A stretch of 64,000 nt of DNA. Origin: Mucinivorans hirudinis. Its GTDB lineage: Bacteria; Bacteroidota; Bacteroidia; Bacteroidales; Rikenellaceae. Below the pieces are notes generated by a model. That model was not told the origin of the DNA. It ran no database searches and saw only the letters and a program-made list of their open reading frames with translations. Shown piece by piece: positions 44,018-54,112 of the stretch. How positions within the stretch are numbered: position 1 is the first letter of the stretch; every line of letters begins with the position of its first letter. The stretch covers positions 1,830,798 through 1,894,797 of the forward strand of contig HG934468.1 in the NCBI GenBank assembly GCA_000723505.1. Direction: 5' to 3'. The position numbers and the translations under genes are program-made.

Positions 44018-46169
44018 CCCAACTTCAACGCCAAAAAGTTTTTTCGGTGTTTTTTTGCTCAAAAACGGGGGTGATTTCATACTATTGAGTTGATTTTCAG
44101 AAGATGCTTATTTGGTGAAGTGCTTTGTAATACCCACGGGAGTAAATTTTATGTTGTACCTTAGCGGGCATGTACTTCACATCGAACATACGCGTGAGCC
44201 CCGAGCACGGCAGGGAACTCCCTTATTATAAAATCAAGGAGTCCTTCCGTGATGTTATAGGACGTGTGCATACCCGTGTAATGTTGACTCCGGGCTACCT
44301 TCCCGATTTGTGCAGCGATGAGATTGTGCAGATTCGCCGCGGTCTGACCTATATGATGGAGCAGAGTGCGTATATCCCAGCTCAGCAGGCGATGTTTACT
44401 GCCGATCCCAGAGGAGAGTACAGTGAAGAGGTTCGTGGATACATCGAGAAGTTTTGGAGTCAGATAAAGGGTAGCGGCAAGATTGATTCCGCACGGGCAA
44501 GTTATGATGAGGCAGAACGCAAAGCCCGCAAATTAATAGATGTCAACACAATACAGCATACAGATGCACGTGAGGCAGGTGCAGAGAATGTATGCCTTCA
44601 GGCGATACGCGAACTACAGCTCGACACATTTCTGCGACGCGAAGGATGGTCGGAGCGTAAGATAAATTCCACACTGGCATCCTTGATTATCCGGACTGTA
44701 TATTCCCCATCGGAATGGGCGGCACTACGTATACTCGACGAGAATTCTGCCGCAATGGAGCTTCTGACGGGTCAGTTTGGCGACTGCCCGACTCAGCGCG
44801 AGGTATATGCGGCTGCTCCATCGCTTTATGCCTTGAAAGACAAGCTAGAGCGTCATCTGTGCTCTCGCACCGACTCGTTGTTTAATCTCACTAACCGGGT
44901 GATGCTCTTCGATTTGACCAACTTCTATTTCGAGGGTAGCAAGACAGGCTCAAAGAAGGCAAAGTTTGGTCGCTCGAAGGAGAAACGCTCAGACTGTCGC
45001 CTTCTTGTCCTCGCCTTGGCAATCAATACTGAAGGCTTTATCCGATACAGTTCAATCCTTGCCGGCAACACAGCCGACCCCGATTCACTACCGGCGATGG
45101 TGGAGGGCATTATCTCGAAGAATCCGGTCTCGACAAACCCCCAACAGAAAGTTATGGTGGTCATCGATGCAGGAATAGCCACGGAAGCCAATCTCGGATT
45201 GCTCAAAGAACGAGGATATAATTACCTTTGTGTCAGCAGAACCAAGCTCAAAGATTATACTCTCAAAGAGGAAGGTCGCTCTGTTACGGTATTTGATAGT
45301 CGCAAGCGTCCCATTACTATAGCCCAAGTCGAGCACCGGGAGGGAGGCGACTTCTACCTTCGCATTACCTCCCCCGCCAAAGCAATGACCGAACATTCCA
45401 TGAACCAACAGTGGCGAGAGCGTTTCGAGCTTGAACTCACAAAGGCACGCAACGCTCTTACGGCAAAAGGAGGCACAAAGAGATACGACAAGGTGGTGGA
45501 GCGTGTTGGACGTGCACTCGGTAAATACCCCTCTGTATCCAAGTATTACCAAATAGACTACATCCGCTCGGGTGAGAATCCCGAACACATGTCAGATATC
45601 CGCTGGCAAATCAAAATCAGCCAAGAAGAGACTGAGCAACGCTTTGGCACATACTTCCTGCGCACCAACATAGCCACCCTTGACGAGCGAACTACGTGGG
45701 AGTACTATAACTTGATTAGAGAGATAGAGACATCAAACCGGCAACTCAAAACAGACCTGGAATTGCGCCCCATCTACCATCAGACAGATAACAACTCCGA
45801 TGCCCATCTATTCTTCGGACTACTATCATACTGGATTGTAAACACAGTTCGACACAAACTAAAGTTACAAGGCATAACTCATTACTGGACTGAATTAAAG
45901 CGCATTCTATCCACCCAAAAGGCTATTACCACCAAAGCAGAAAACGCACTCGGAGAACAAATAGAACTACGCATCTGTTCGGACCCCACAGATGCCGCCT
46001 CGGAACTATATCGAATCCTCGGATACAACCCCATACCATTTAGACGACACACAATCAAAACTGCACCACCACCTCCGAATTGAAAAATCTGTAGTACCCA
46101 CGCAGAAAGCCAAAAACAGATAAGGCTTAAAGAACAGAGGATTTGCATACATATTACGTTGAAGTTGGG
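44018..46169 (+). mobile_element. IS1634-like element, possibly nested in a small inverted-repeat element
   Basis: The outer boundaries are perfect 13-bp inverted repeats CCCAACTTCAACG (44018-44030) and its complement (46157-46169), flanked by a 4-bp duplication CTAA (44014-44017, 46170-46173). TACCCACG also occurs directly repeated at 44131-44138 and 46095-46102, close to the transposase gene. This may be the target duplication of an inner IS (44139-46094) inside a 196-bp MITE-like element. Confidence 0.8.
44170..46083 (+). CDS. IS1634-like transposase
   Basis: 637 aa. DDE transposase with FDLTNFYFEGS (first Asp, near residue 252), MVVIDAGIATEANL (second Asp, near 330) and REIETSNRQLKTDLELRPIYHQ (Glu, near 520), the last matching the 'LRPIYH' box of IS1634-type enzymes. 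Intact. Confidence 0.9.
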   Translation: MYFTSNIRVSPEHGRELPYYKIKESFRDVIGRVHTRVMLTPGYLPDLCSDEIVQIRRGLTYMMEQSAYIPAQQAMFTADPRGEYSEEVRGYIEKFWSQIKGSGKIDSARASYDEAERKARKLIDVNTIQHTDAREAGAENVCLQAIRELQLDTFLRREGWSERKINSTLASLIIRTVYSPSEWAALRILDENSAAMELLTGQFGDCPTQREVYAAAPSLYALKDKLERHLCSRTDSLFNLTNRVMLFDLTNFYFEGSKTGSKKAKFGRSKEKRSDCRLLVLALAINTEGFIRYSSILAGNTADPDSLPAMVEGIISKNPVSTNPQQKVMVVIDAGIATEANLGLLKERGYNYLCVSRTKLKDYTLKEEGRSVTVFDSRKRPITIAQVEHREGGDFYLRITSPAKAMTEHSMNQQWRERFELELTKARNALTAKGGTKRYDKVVERVGRALGKYPSVSKYYQIDYIRSGENPEHMSDIRWQIKISQEETEQRFGTYFLRTNIATLDERTTWEYYNLIREIETSNRQLKTDLELRPIYHQTDNNSDAHLFFGLLSYWIVNTVRHKLKLQGITHYWTELKRILSTQKAITTKAENALGEQIELRICSDPTDAASELYRILGYNPIPFRRHTIKTAPPPPN

Positions 46170-47213
46170 CTAATATCTCCTCTATGATGTAAAGTTTCTT
46201 ATTCTCATAATCCACCTGAGCCAGCAGTACTGACATTTGCGGAGCAACGTTGAAGTCCCAAACGGTAATCAGTGGCCTGGTTGGGTCATAGACTTTCTCT
46301 TTGAGTCCTGTGATAAGGTGCTTTGAGCCGTCAAACTTTCCGTAGATTGCCATATCGTTTGCCTCCACAAAATCCCAGTTACCATATAGCAGACGCTCTT
46401 TGGTGGCTTGGTCAGATATTTTGTTGAGTGCCGCCTCGTAGGTCTGACGAAAGCCGATATCGGGGTTATCAAAGACGCTGAATGGAACGTAAAACTCACC
46501 CTCTCGACAGGTAACTCTATCGCCGTTATCGTCCTGCACAAATCGCCCACGCACCCAGTTGGTCGTCGGGTTGGTGGTAAGTAACATCTTCGACACCATA
46601 AAGGTCTCGTGCGTTCGCCAACGAAGACGGGAAAACAAAACCTCTATAGCCTTCTGCGAAATCTCTGACACCTCATCCACGGCACATATAGTCGCCTCCA
46701 TCGACCCAAACCGCTCAAAGTTCGGGTCAGAGGGTTGGTCGGCCATATCGAGCATCAAGATCACCGAGTCGTTCCAAAACCGCAGCGTACCGGCAATGTT
46801 GTTGACACGGTAATGCACATCTTCTACAAGCCCCCACCGCTTAATCACCATTCGAATCGTGTTCCAAGTCGATTCTTTGAGTGACTTCAATGTCTTACGG
46901 GCGACAACCGCCCGAATCTCCCCAAACCTGATACAACTACTCACCAACCAAACCGAAGCAAGGTAACTCTTGCCTCCGCCGGCCGCGCCACCTCCGAGTA
47001 TGAGTTGTGGAATGTTGTGATTACCGCATTTGCCACAAAATGGCTTGTATTGCGGATTGTTGTTTTGGTCGTGACCGATGAGTTGTTGCTGGATAAATCC
47101 ACCACACAACGGACACTCCGGCTGCAACAGTTTCCATAGCTCATACTGCTTTGGCGAGGGGCTGAAGTCGATGTGGAGATTGTCGGGCGCAATGAGTTTA
47201 CGCAACTTCCCCA

Positions 47214-47648
47214 TTAGGCTATCTCGATTGTGATGTTTTTCTCTTTGCTGAGAATTTCGTTCAATCGGTCAGAGGTTGATCTCGACTCTGTTACCTTTCC
47301 CTTGATGGTGTTATTTCCAACAATGATGCAACCAGCCGAGTCAGCGTCCGTTGTTCCGGAGTGAATAAGAATACCCAGAAAATGAGGCACATCGTGCAGG
47401 TATGGCAACACTCGTTTGAACTTTGGGCTCATCTGCATCGTCACTTTGTAGGTGCCGTATGGTATAGCAGTTTCTGCATAGACCTTCTCTTTGCATCGGC
47501 ACGCTATGCCCTGCGGAGTGTCGGGACATAGCAACGGGAGGATTCTCACTTTGTCCTCAATGGTGTTGCAGAAGAACTCGCCGTCGATGAACAGGTCGCC
47601 CACGGTGTAGGTTTCGCCTTTGAATTTGCGTTTTAGAAGTAGTTTCAT
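47214..47648 (-). CDS. DUF5675-family protein
   Basis: 144 aa. It has the KRKFKGETYTVGDLFIDG opening, a central IPYGTYKV and IHSGTTDADSAGCIIVG. DUF5675 proteins are found in Bacteroidetes prophages beside lysis or packaging genes. The His-Asp/Ser-Gly-Cys arrangement resembles an L,D-transpeptidase-type pocket, but activity is unknown. Its stop overlaps the terminase start. Confidence 0.8.
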   Translation of the reverse strand: MKLLLKRKFKGETYTVGDLFIDGEFFCNTIEDKVRILPLLCPDTPQGIACRCKEKVYAETAIPYGTYKVTMQMSPKFKRVLPYLHDVPHFLGILIHSGTTDADSAGCIIVGNNTIKGKVTESRSTSDRLNEILSKEKNITIEIA

Positions 47649-47724
47649 CTTTGAATGTATTTCGATTTACACTCAAAGAATAGGCGTATTGCTCGCTGAA
47701 AGTTTGAATTTTATGCCCTAACGC

Positions 47725-47758
47725 CAAAAAAGCCGAAACGTATCATACGCCTCGGCTT
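47725..47758 (-). terminator. Intrinsic terminator after HU gene
   Basis: On the - strand AAGCCGA (47758-47752) pairs with TCGGCTT (47736-47730), followed by a T tract at 47730-47725. It ends the transcript of the HU gene just upstream. Confidence 0.75.
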
Positions 47759-47777
47759 ATAAAATATCATATCAATC

Positions 47778-48086
47778 CTACTTTTTCTTTGCCTCTTTTG
47801 AAAGTTTGTCTATCGTTTCATCAGTGGGCTTAAACTTTCGAGTAGCTCGGAATGCAACCGATGCTTTAGAAGGTATTTGCACTTGTGAGCGATTCTTTGG
47901 GTGAACTGTCACTTTGGGTTTATGATATTTGAGAGAAAACTTACCAAAGTTGGCAATATTGACCTCTTCCCCATTTTCCAAAGCCCTTAAAATCTCTTCA
48001 AACAATGGTTCTACAATTTTATTGACCTCCCACTGTGCGTAATCGGTTTTCCGTGCTATTTCGGCTACAAGTATTCGTTTATCCAT
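47778..48086 (-). CDS. HU-like DNA-binding protein (prophage-linked)
   Basis: A 102-aa HU/IHF-family protein: MDKRILVAEIARKTDYAQWEVN, NIANFGKFSLKYH arm turn and a Lys-rich tail. It is shorter in the arm and more basic than the HU at 25.6 kb. It lies upstream of the terminase cluster with its own promoter and terminator, probably a packaging or recombination accessory. Confidence 0.85.
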   Translation of the reverse strand: MDKRILVAEIARKTDYAQWEVNKIVEPLFEEILRALENGEEVNIANFGKFSLKYHKPKVTVHPKNRSQVQIPSKASVAFRATRKFKPTDETIDKLSKEAKKK

Positions 48087-48112
48087 CCAATCATCTTGTT
48101 ATTTAGAACGCG

Positions 48113-48120
48113 CAAAGATA
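48113..48120 (-). promoter_or_regulatory. -7 box (TATCTTTG) of the second HU gene
   Basis: On the - strand TATCTTTG lies 26 nt upstream of the HU start codon. Confidence 0.65.
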
Positions 48121-48143
48121 GCGATTTGTCTCGATTTATTGAG

Positions 48144-48265
48144 CTATTTGGCGATGTGTATATACTCTGAATAAGTGATTTCAACGTGTGGATTGTCGCT
48201 CGTGATAGTTTGATGTACGGCTTTGACCTTTTTCCATAAGAGCCAGCGACGTTTGTATTCTACTC
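48144..48265 (-). pseudogene. Possible 3' remnant of a phage gene
   Basis: On the - strand an open stretch reads VEYKRRWLLWKKVKAVHQ and ends EYIHIAK-stop at 48144. It has no start codon and no upstream continuation in frame. Its composition is protein-like, so it may be the tail of a lost prophage gene. Weak support. Confidence 0.3.
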
Positions 48266-48349
48266 ATACCGCTTGACATAGATGACTACACCCTTACACG
48301 ACAATCAAAATAACCCATTTACGTTACGGAAACTTTGTTATTCTGAGAT

Positions 48350-51300
48350 TTATAATTTCGTCATAGTTATTGAAGTAGCTGTTTTATCATTCGTCAGAAA
48401 TACATAACGTCCGTTAGTAGCATCTCCATATACACCTATTTCACCCGTACCACCGGTAATAGCTATATTCCACCCCTGCGGAGCTTTAATCAATATACCT
48501 GCATAGGTGCTTGCTGGCATTGCAGCAAAGGTAAGTGTTCCGAATGTGAGCGTGATGGAGTTTAAACTGCCCAGATTAGCTGCACCTATATTGAATAGCT
48601 CGACTCTTATAACACCCGGAATAGTTCTGTCTCCAAGATCATAAGAAGCTGATGTATTAGCTTTCTGCAATACAATACTATTAACAATATCGTAAGGCAG
48701 ATAATTTCCATTCCCCGCAGACACTGTTGGCATGCCCGTAATATCTGCTGTAAGATATGGGTAAGTGGTGGTTTTTTTCCACCCTTGCGTGCCCCAAAAG
48801 GTCATAAATGGCAATAGAGAGAAATAATTAGTTGTCAGGCGATTAATTCCCATTGGAAACCTTCCGTAGGGAAATTGAGTAATGGTTTTAATATCCGGTA
48901 TCGGTTCATAAAGTGCTTGAGGATTTGAACCTCCAAAATCATTGTATCCCAGTCCCGATAGAAAGAAACAATTTTCAACGGTGTAGAAAGGAACTTTGTT
49001 ATTACTCAAATTAGCTTCCCCAGCTGCATTTTTAATAAGATACTCAGGAACATATCCCACTATCGGAGCATACCCGGCAACAGCGCCTTCTTCAGGTGAT
49101 TTATTTATAGGAGAATGAGCCAGATATATACATCGATTGACATATGCCGAGCCAGATGCCTCTTTAGTATTGTATCCTGTGTTATGCCCTACAATTCCTC
49201 CAGCATAGCCGGTAGCGATGATAGGTATAGCGCCGCCCGTGTTATAATAGAGGCAATCTTCTACAATATTGGTGTTGTATCCCACGACACCTCCTGCTGT
49301 AGCTTTTCCTGTGGCAGTTATCGACCCAGTAGATTGGCTCTCTCTTACTTTACCATTATTGGCTCCGGCGATACCACCTACACCTTGTGCTATATCACCA
49401 TAGCCGGATATATCTCCATAATTTGTGCATTTAATTACTTCACCGAAAGCAGTTGCCTCAGTTGTGGGATCAGTATACAGCCAGTTCCAGTCGTTTTCGC
49501 CCACGATTCCACCAGCGTAATATTTAGTGTTACTATATACATTATAGGTTGCTATAATTGTTCCGTAGTTAGTGCATCCTGATATTATGGGTGTAAGTGG
49601 TGGCGGATCCTTCGGAAAAGTTCCACACTGTTGTAGCCCCACTATCCCCCCTACACGTGGAATAGGATATTTTTCATCGTCATAGCGGATATATTCACTG
49701 TTAATTGTTGGTTTGATTGTTCTGCTACCGTTAGTACAGTTGGTTATTTTTCCTTTATAGTTGTTATAAGCTGCTATTCCACCCACAACCATAGTCCCTG
49801 TAATATCTGCCATATTTGTACAATTACTAACCTCTCCCCCTCCTGCTGAACCGCTATAAGCCACAATACCACCTGTACGAGATGTCACCCCTGTAGCCTT
49901 ATTGATTACTTTGGCATTATTAACAAGATTATCTAATTTTCCGCCATCATTGAGTCCTACATACATTGCGGCATTTATGGCATTATTTATCACATTTTGA
50001 GATAATGCACACCCTACATTGGTAAGATCACTGACTGTGCTGGCATAATCGACCCACTCGAATAGTGCTACATAATACGCATACCATATTGCCTCCCATT
50101 TATCGACATTTTCAGTGGTAATCTTCAGATTTTTGATGGTTGCGCTTGTCCTATCACCACTTGAGTATTGTTTTTTGCCATCAAATGTGCCTTTAAACAA
50201 TCCTCTTACTATTGCATCGTTAAAATCGGCAGTAGCGCCCACGTCGTTCCCTCTTATTGTACTATTTGCCGCCCCGATATAATCCATGTTAGAAAACTCC
50301 TGAACATAGGTTTTGAATTCTGTCAGTCCGGCGTCTCCTACCTTTCCTGTCTGATAACTGATATTTCGCATCTGAATAGGGGTGCGAATGTAGTGTGTAG
50401 TTGGAGATGCCGAGGGTTTGTCATATACACCACGCGCATAATGCGGCAAGCAGTAGCCATAGGTTTTGAAAGATAAGCCTGTGCTGAACTTAGCTTTGAT
50501 GGCTGCGGGCGTATTGGTGTGACTGGGTTGAATACCGCCCTTGTCTGCGCTATTTACACGACCGAATGGGTAGTTGTTTTGTGTCATTGGGTATAACACG
50601 CACTCCTTGGCCTCTCCGTTGAAACTTACGCTTTCTGCCCCTGGCGGAACTATACCATCACAAGCCAGAGTCTCTTTGAGCTCATTGTTTCCCACACCCA
50701 TTAAAAGCTTTGCGCTTTGGTTAATTGTCCAAACCTCCAAAGGCACTAATAATCCATAACCTGCATCGATGATGGTGTATGCACCCAATTCACTTTCATT
50801 TTTTATTGTATTTTTCAGTTCGGTACTGTTAAAGTAGTACAAACCTATACTTTCATTACTTCCATCGCTATATTTTTCGTAATATGTGACCACTCCTTCA
50901 TGGTCAACCTCGTCGAACGAGTATATATATTTCAAACCGGCTTTCCACTCAATATTTGTTGGCAGAGTGTAGTTAATGGTTCTCTCGGAGCCTGCTGTTC
51001 CCTTCCAATAGACCACATCGATTGTTGCATTGGTCAATGTCTGAGGAATCATCATAAGATAACCATCTTTCTCCATTAGATAGTTGTAATTTACGGAGGG
51101 GTCTTTTTTGAGCGATTCGTCAGCCTTAACCCCCGGATTAAACGCCGTTACTCCTTGATTACCCAATCCGGTCCATACAATACCCTCAGAGTCAAGATCC
51201 AGAGAGCCACTGCGATAGACATCTTTGAGAGTAATGCTCTTCACCTTTGATGTCGGGTCGGGACTTGTGGCACAGAAGCTGACACACGAGAGGGCGTGTT

Positions 51301-51823
51301 TCATCGGAAGAATTATGTCATTTGCCTTCTCTGGGTTCAGTAGTGCGGTAACGATAAGGTCGGGCTGCTTTTTGACATCGGTTGGGACAATATATTCGAT
51401 TGTTGGTGCGACGCCATTGCCATTATCTTTCACATATACACCCTCTTTTCCGCTTTCAGTAGCATAGGCTATCGTTGATTCGATTGCATAAGCCAAAAAC
51501 GAGAGGTTGCGACCATCGGGCCAGAACATATGCGGCGTATAATCCCACGCTGAGTTGGTATTATTTAAGACTGTTTGACGATAGAGACTCTTACCATCGG
51601 CATAATTACCCGTATGGCTGTATGCTATAAGATTAAGATTTTCATAAGCATCCAAGTTCTCTTGTGGAGTTCCTCGTGTTAAAGTAGCATTTGTACGAAA
51701 AGCTATCGATCCATCTCGGTTTGTGGGGCTATCATCTATGTTTTCGAGCATATTATTTGTACATCCGCCAAGGAGTAGCAGCGTAAACAAGGCGTATAGT
51801 AATCCTATCTTTTTCATCGTCAA
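48350..51823 (-). CDS. Large fimbrillin-like surface lipoprotein with GLUG repeats
   Basis: 1157 aa. Signal peptide with lipobox LLLLGGCTNN (Cys about residue 21). The N-terminal third resembles fimbrillin/Mfa-like domains (SIAFRTNATLTRGTP, FWPDGRNLSFLAYA). The centre carries GLUG-type units such as GGIVGLQQCGTF, GGIVGENDWNW, GVGGIAGANNGKV and AGGVVGYNTNIV. The C-terminus is beta-rich. Last gene of the fimbrial operon and likely a tip adhesin; the tip role is inferred from operon position and size. Confidence 0.85.
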   Translation of the reverse strand: MTMKKIGLLYALFTLLLLGGCTNNMLENIDDSPTNRDGSIAFRTNATLTRGTPQENLDAYENLNLIAYSHTGNYADGKSLYRQTVLNNTNSAWDYTPHMFWPDGRNLSFLAYAIESTIAYATESGKEGVYVKDNGNGVAPTIEYIVPTDVKKQPDLIVTALLNPEKANDIILPMKHALSCVSFCATSPDPTSKVKSITLKDVYRSGSLDLDSEGIVWTGLGNQGVTAFNPGVKADESLKKDPSVNYNYLMEKDGYLMMIPQTLTNATIDVVYWKGTAGSERTINYTLPTNIEWKAGLKYIYSFDEVDHEGVVTYYEKYSDGSNESIGLYYFNSTELKNTIKNESELGAYTIIDAGYGLLVPLEVWTINQSAKLLMGVGNNELKETLACDGIVPPGAESVSFNGEAKECVLYPMTQNNYPFGRVNSADKGGIQPSHTNTPAAIKAKFSTGLSFKTYGYCLPHYARGVYDKPSASPTTHYIRTPIQMRNISYQTGKVGDAGLTEFKTYVQEFSNMDYIGAANSTIRGNDVGATADFNDAIVRGLFKGTFDGKKQYSSGDRTSATIKNLKITTENVDKWEAIWYAYYVALFEWVDYASTVSDLTNVGCALSQNVINNAINAAMYVGLNDGGKLDNLVNNAKVINKATGVTSRTGGIVAYSGSAGGGEVSNCTNMADITGTMVVGGIAAYNNYKGKITNCTNGSRTIKPTINSEYIRYDDEKYPIPRVGGIVGLQQCGTFPKDPPPLTPIISGCTNYGTIIATYNVYSNTKYYAGGIVGENDWNWLYTDPTTEATAFGEVIKCTNYGDISGYGDIAQGVGGIAGANNGKVRESQSTGSITATGKATAGGVVGYNTNIVEDCLYYNTGGAIPIIATGYAGGIVGHNTGYNTKEASGSAYVNRCIYLAHSPINKSPEEGAVAGYAPIVGYVPEYLIKNAAGEANLSNNKVPFYTVENCFFLSGLGYNDFGGSNPQALYEPIPDIKTITQFPYGRFPMGINRLTTNYFSLLPFMTFWGTQGWKKTTTYPYLTADITGMPTVSAGNGNYLPYDIVNSIVLQKANTSASYDLGDRTIPGVIRVELFNIGAANLGSLNSITLTFGTLTFAAMPASTYAGILIKAPQGWNIAITGGTGEIGVYGDATNGRYVFLTNDKTATSITMTKL

Positions 51824-51899
51824 TTGAATAAAAATTATTATAGTGAGCTGCGGGGGTAATCAGCCCCCGCAACCCTGTATTTACATAATTTGAAGTTGA

Positions 51900-53018
51900 T
51901 TAGAGTGTAATATCAACCACGCCTGTACCTGTACCTGCTGTGCCACCCCAATTGTAGTTTTCCCAATCAGAAAGGGTTACGCTGAATTTAAGTTCACGAT
52001 TCTTGAACCAAGAGTCGAAATCAACCACATAGATATAGCGAAGCCCTTGTTTCCAAACATGTGCGTTACCATCTATTTGTATTGCACTTAAGTTTATCGT
52101 TCCATCTGCTTTACCATTGGTAATCTCTGTTCCTGCCAAGTCATAAGCTTGGAACTTGAATGTGATTGTGCTGGTGGCGATAAAAGGAAGTGGCATAAGC
52201 ATTAATGAGCTTGTTGCCATATCAGTTGCAAAAGTACCGCTACCACCGGGCAGATACGCACCAGTAACCCCTTTGTATAGTGGATCTTCGCGGTCTGTAT
52301 CAGGAGTATCAGTTTTTGTAGTAATACCTTGTCCAATAGTAAAGTTTTTGTAAACTTCAGTTTGAGTACCATCAGCAGTCCAGTGACTGTCTACACCTTT
52401 GCCTTCAGTTCCAAATTTGTAAGTACCTTTCGCACCTACGTTGTTGAACTGGATATCAGTGATTACAACGTTACCCAAAGTGCTAATATTATTCTTAACA
52501 CCCAAGTTTACTTGTGACAATAGGTGGTTGAATGGCAAAACAACAGCAACTCCTGTCGAACCATCGGTTGATGGAGCGTAAGTCTCGGTAGCAGCTGCAC
52601 CAAGAAGGTCTTCATTGGCATTAGTGTTTACTGTGTAAGCAAATCCAACGCCCGCAGTAGCAAGAGAGGAAGCAGTTACGCCCGTTTGTGAAGGATAGAT
52701 TGAGTAGAACTCATTTTTGTAGCCACTTTTCAAAAAACGTTTAGTAGCCGGAGCCCAAGATGTTGTATAGGTCAACCTGTCTGTAAAGTACTCAGAGTAG
52801 GTTGCACCGTCGTCGTCTGTGGTAAGGGCAAATACATCAACACCATCTGTTTGCAGGTCTGTAAGCACTGTTTCAGCAGCTTTTGACGACAAAGCACCCG
52901 AAATAGCGCTGAACTTAATAAGTCCCTTTTCGCTGTTGACATTGTCAGCAACTTCATTCTTCGAGCAGCTTGAAAGGATTAGGGTTAATGCTGCAAAACC
53001 CATCAGAATTTTTTTCAT
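51900..53018 (-). CDS. Fimbrillin-family lipoprotein (structural subunit candidate)
   Basis: 372 aa. Lipobox LTLILSSCSKN (Cys about residue 19), then a fimbrillin-like two-domain beta protein: LIKFSAISGALSSKAAE, FYSIYPSQTG and VVLPFNHLLSQVNLGVKN (the transthyretin-like fold with a conserved HxLS/V strand). Bacteroidales subunits are lipidated, exported, then cleaved and polymerised by strand exchange. It lies between DUF5119 and the adhesin gene. Confidence 0.88.
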   Translation of the reverse strand: MKKILMGFAALTLILSSCSKNEVADNVNSEKGLIKFSAISGALSSKAAETVLTDLQTDGVDVFALTTDDDGATYSEYFTDRLTYTTSWAPATKRFLKSGYKNEFYSIYPSQTGVTASSLATAGVGFAYTVNTNANEDLLGAAATETYAPSTDGSTGVAVVLPFNHLLSQVNLGVKNNISTLGNVVITDIQFNNVGAKGTYKFGTEGKGVDSHWTADGTQTEVYKNFTIGQGITTKTDTPDTDREDPLYKGVTGAYLPGGSGTFATDMATSSLMLMPLPFIATSTITFKFQAYDLAGTEITNGKADGTINLSAIQIDGNAHVWKQGLRYIYVVDFDSWFKNRELKFSVTLSDWENYNWGGTAGTGTGVVDITL

Positions 53019-53077
53019 TGTTTTTTTTGTTTTTAATAGTGAGTAAATTTATGTTAATTAGAAAATGGTTTAAAACA

Positions 53078-54112
53078 TCAAAATGGCACGGGAATAATTA
53101 TAGCATCACCCCAATCATCTAATGACACATCCCAGTCGGCTTTGTCGTTTTCGAGAGTAATATCTACACGAATGATAATATCCTCCATTATAGGTTTGTT
53201 TGCCAACCTTTCGGCATTGAGTCTTGCTATCTGAGCCGTTAGCTGATTGGTGACATCGAACACAAATGGCGGCGGTTCACGACCACTTGGATATTGAACC
53301 GTTATCTCCAATTCGTATTTGCGTTCGGGCAGATCGAGTGGAGGGCCAAAAGTCGAAAAGGTGGCGGAAATAGTTCCCTCGGTTTCAGATTGAAGCCTCA
53401 AGCCATTCAAATTGAACTGGTGCGTGACATTGCTATGTCCCGGCATACGACTTGCCAAAAAGTTAGAACCCGAAAACCCTCGTAGCGAACCCTTTGCCCT
53501 GCCCACACCATTCAATGCCTTTACATTATGTAGATTGACAATAACAACACAATTGAGAACCACACGGCAAGGAACAAACTCCAAACTGTCCTCAATGTAA
53601 TTGGTAGGGGTAGAAAATCCATTCTTTCCATTCTTATATTTGAGCACAAAAGCACGCTTACCCTCAACTGTCAAATCAATCGTAGAACGAGTAGCAAGAG
53701 TATCAGGGTTGTTTACGATCACCTCACCGGGCTGTGCCCTGAATGCACTCATCATGGGCGTGACATATGCTTCGAAACTATCAAACCCATCTGTACCTCG
53801 ATAACGTATATAGTTACGCTGAGTCTCAGATTCCGAATACATATAGTCGTTAAAAACCAAGACATTATATTCACCTTCGTCCAATGCAAGCGTTTTACGT
53901 CTATGGTCTTCCATATATATCTTGGGATTTGACAAAGGGTATACCATAAGGGTAGCCATCGGATTCTGAACATTGGTTCGTGATGGCTGCCAATCGTTCT
54001 TGACAAGCAATATCGGAGATGAGGCTACATACAAATCACGCTGTTTTGTACAACCCGACAATAGAGATAAAATCAGGGATAGTAATAGTGCGTATTTTAT
54101 TGTTTTCATCAT
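53078..54112 (-). CDS. DUF5119 fimbrial accessory lipoprotein
   Basis: 344 aa from MMKTIKYALLLSLILSLLSG with lipobox LLSGCTKQ. The ATG overlaps the stop of the upstream gene (ATGA), so I use 54112 and not the longer frame to 54208. DUF5119 proteins occur with DUF3575 and fimbrillin genes and are thought to anchor or start assembly of the fimbria (role inferred, Mfa2/FimB-like position). Confidence 0.85.
   Translation of the reverse strand: MMKTIKYALLLSLILSLLSGCTKQRDLYVASSPILLVKNDWQPSRTNVQNPMATLMVYPLSNPKIYMEDHRRKTLALDEGEYNVLVFNDYMYSESETQRNYIRYRGTDGFDSFEAYVTPMMSAFRAQPGEVIVNNPDTLATRSTIDLTVEGKRAFVLKYKNGKNGFSTPTNYIEDSLEFVPCRVVLNCVVIVNLHNVKALNGVGRAKGSLRGFSGSNFLASRMPGHSNVTHQFNLNGLRLQSETEGTISATFSTFGPPLDLPERKYELEITVQYPSGREPPPFVFDVTNQLTAQIARLNAERLANKPIMEDIIIRVDITLENDKADWDVSLDDWGDAIIIPVPF

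Larger units (their letters stand above)
43466..47214 (-). pseudogene. Terminase large subunit interrupted by IS
   Basis: The N-terminal ATPase part (47214 down to about 46174) has GGGAAGGGKSYLA as Walker A (about residues 72-84) and ICAVDEVSEIS as Walker B. It breaks at EEIL. The C-terminal nuclease part resumes before 44014 as GKPQDKENNTPALARR and ends with HLSDCLDYLLCYYLRDSWYKF. Removing 44018-46169 and one CTAA restores EEILGKPQDKENN. The gene cannot package DNA as it stands. Confidence 0.9.
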
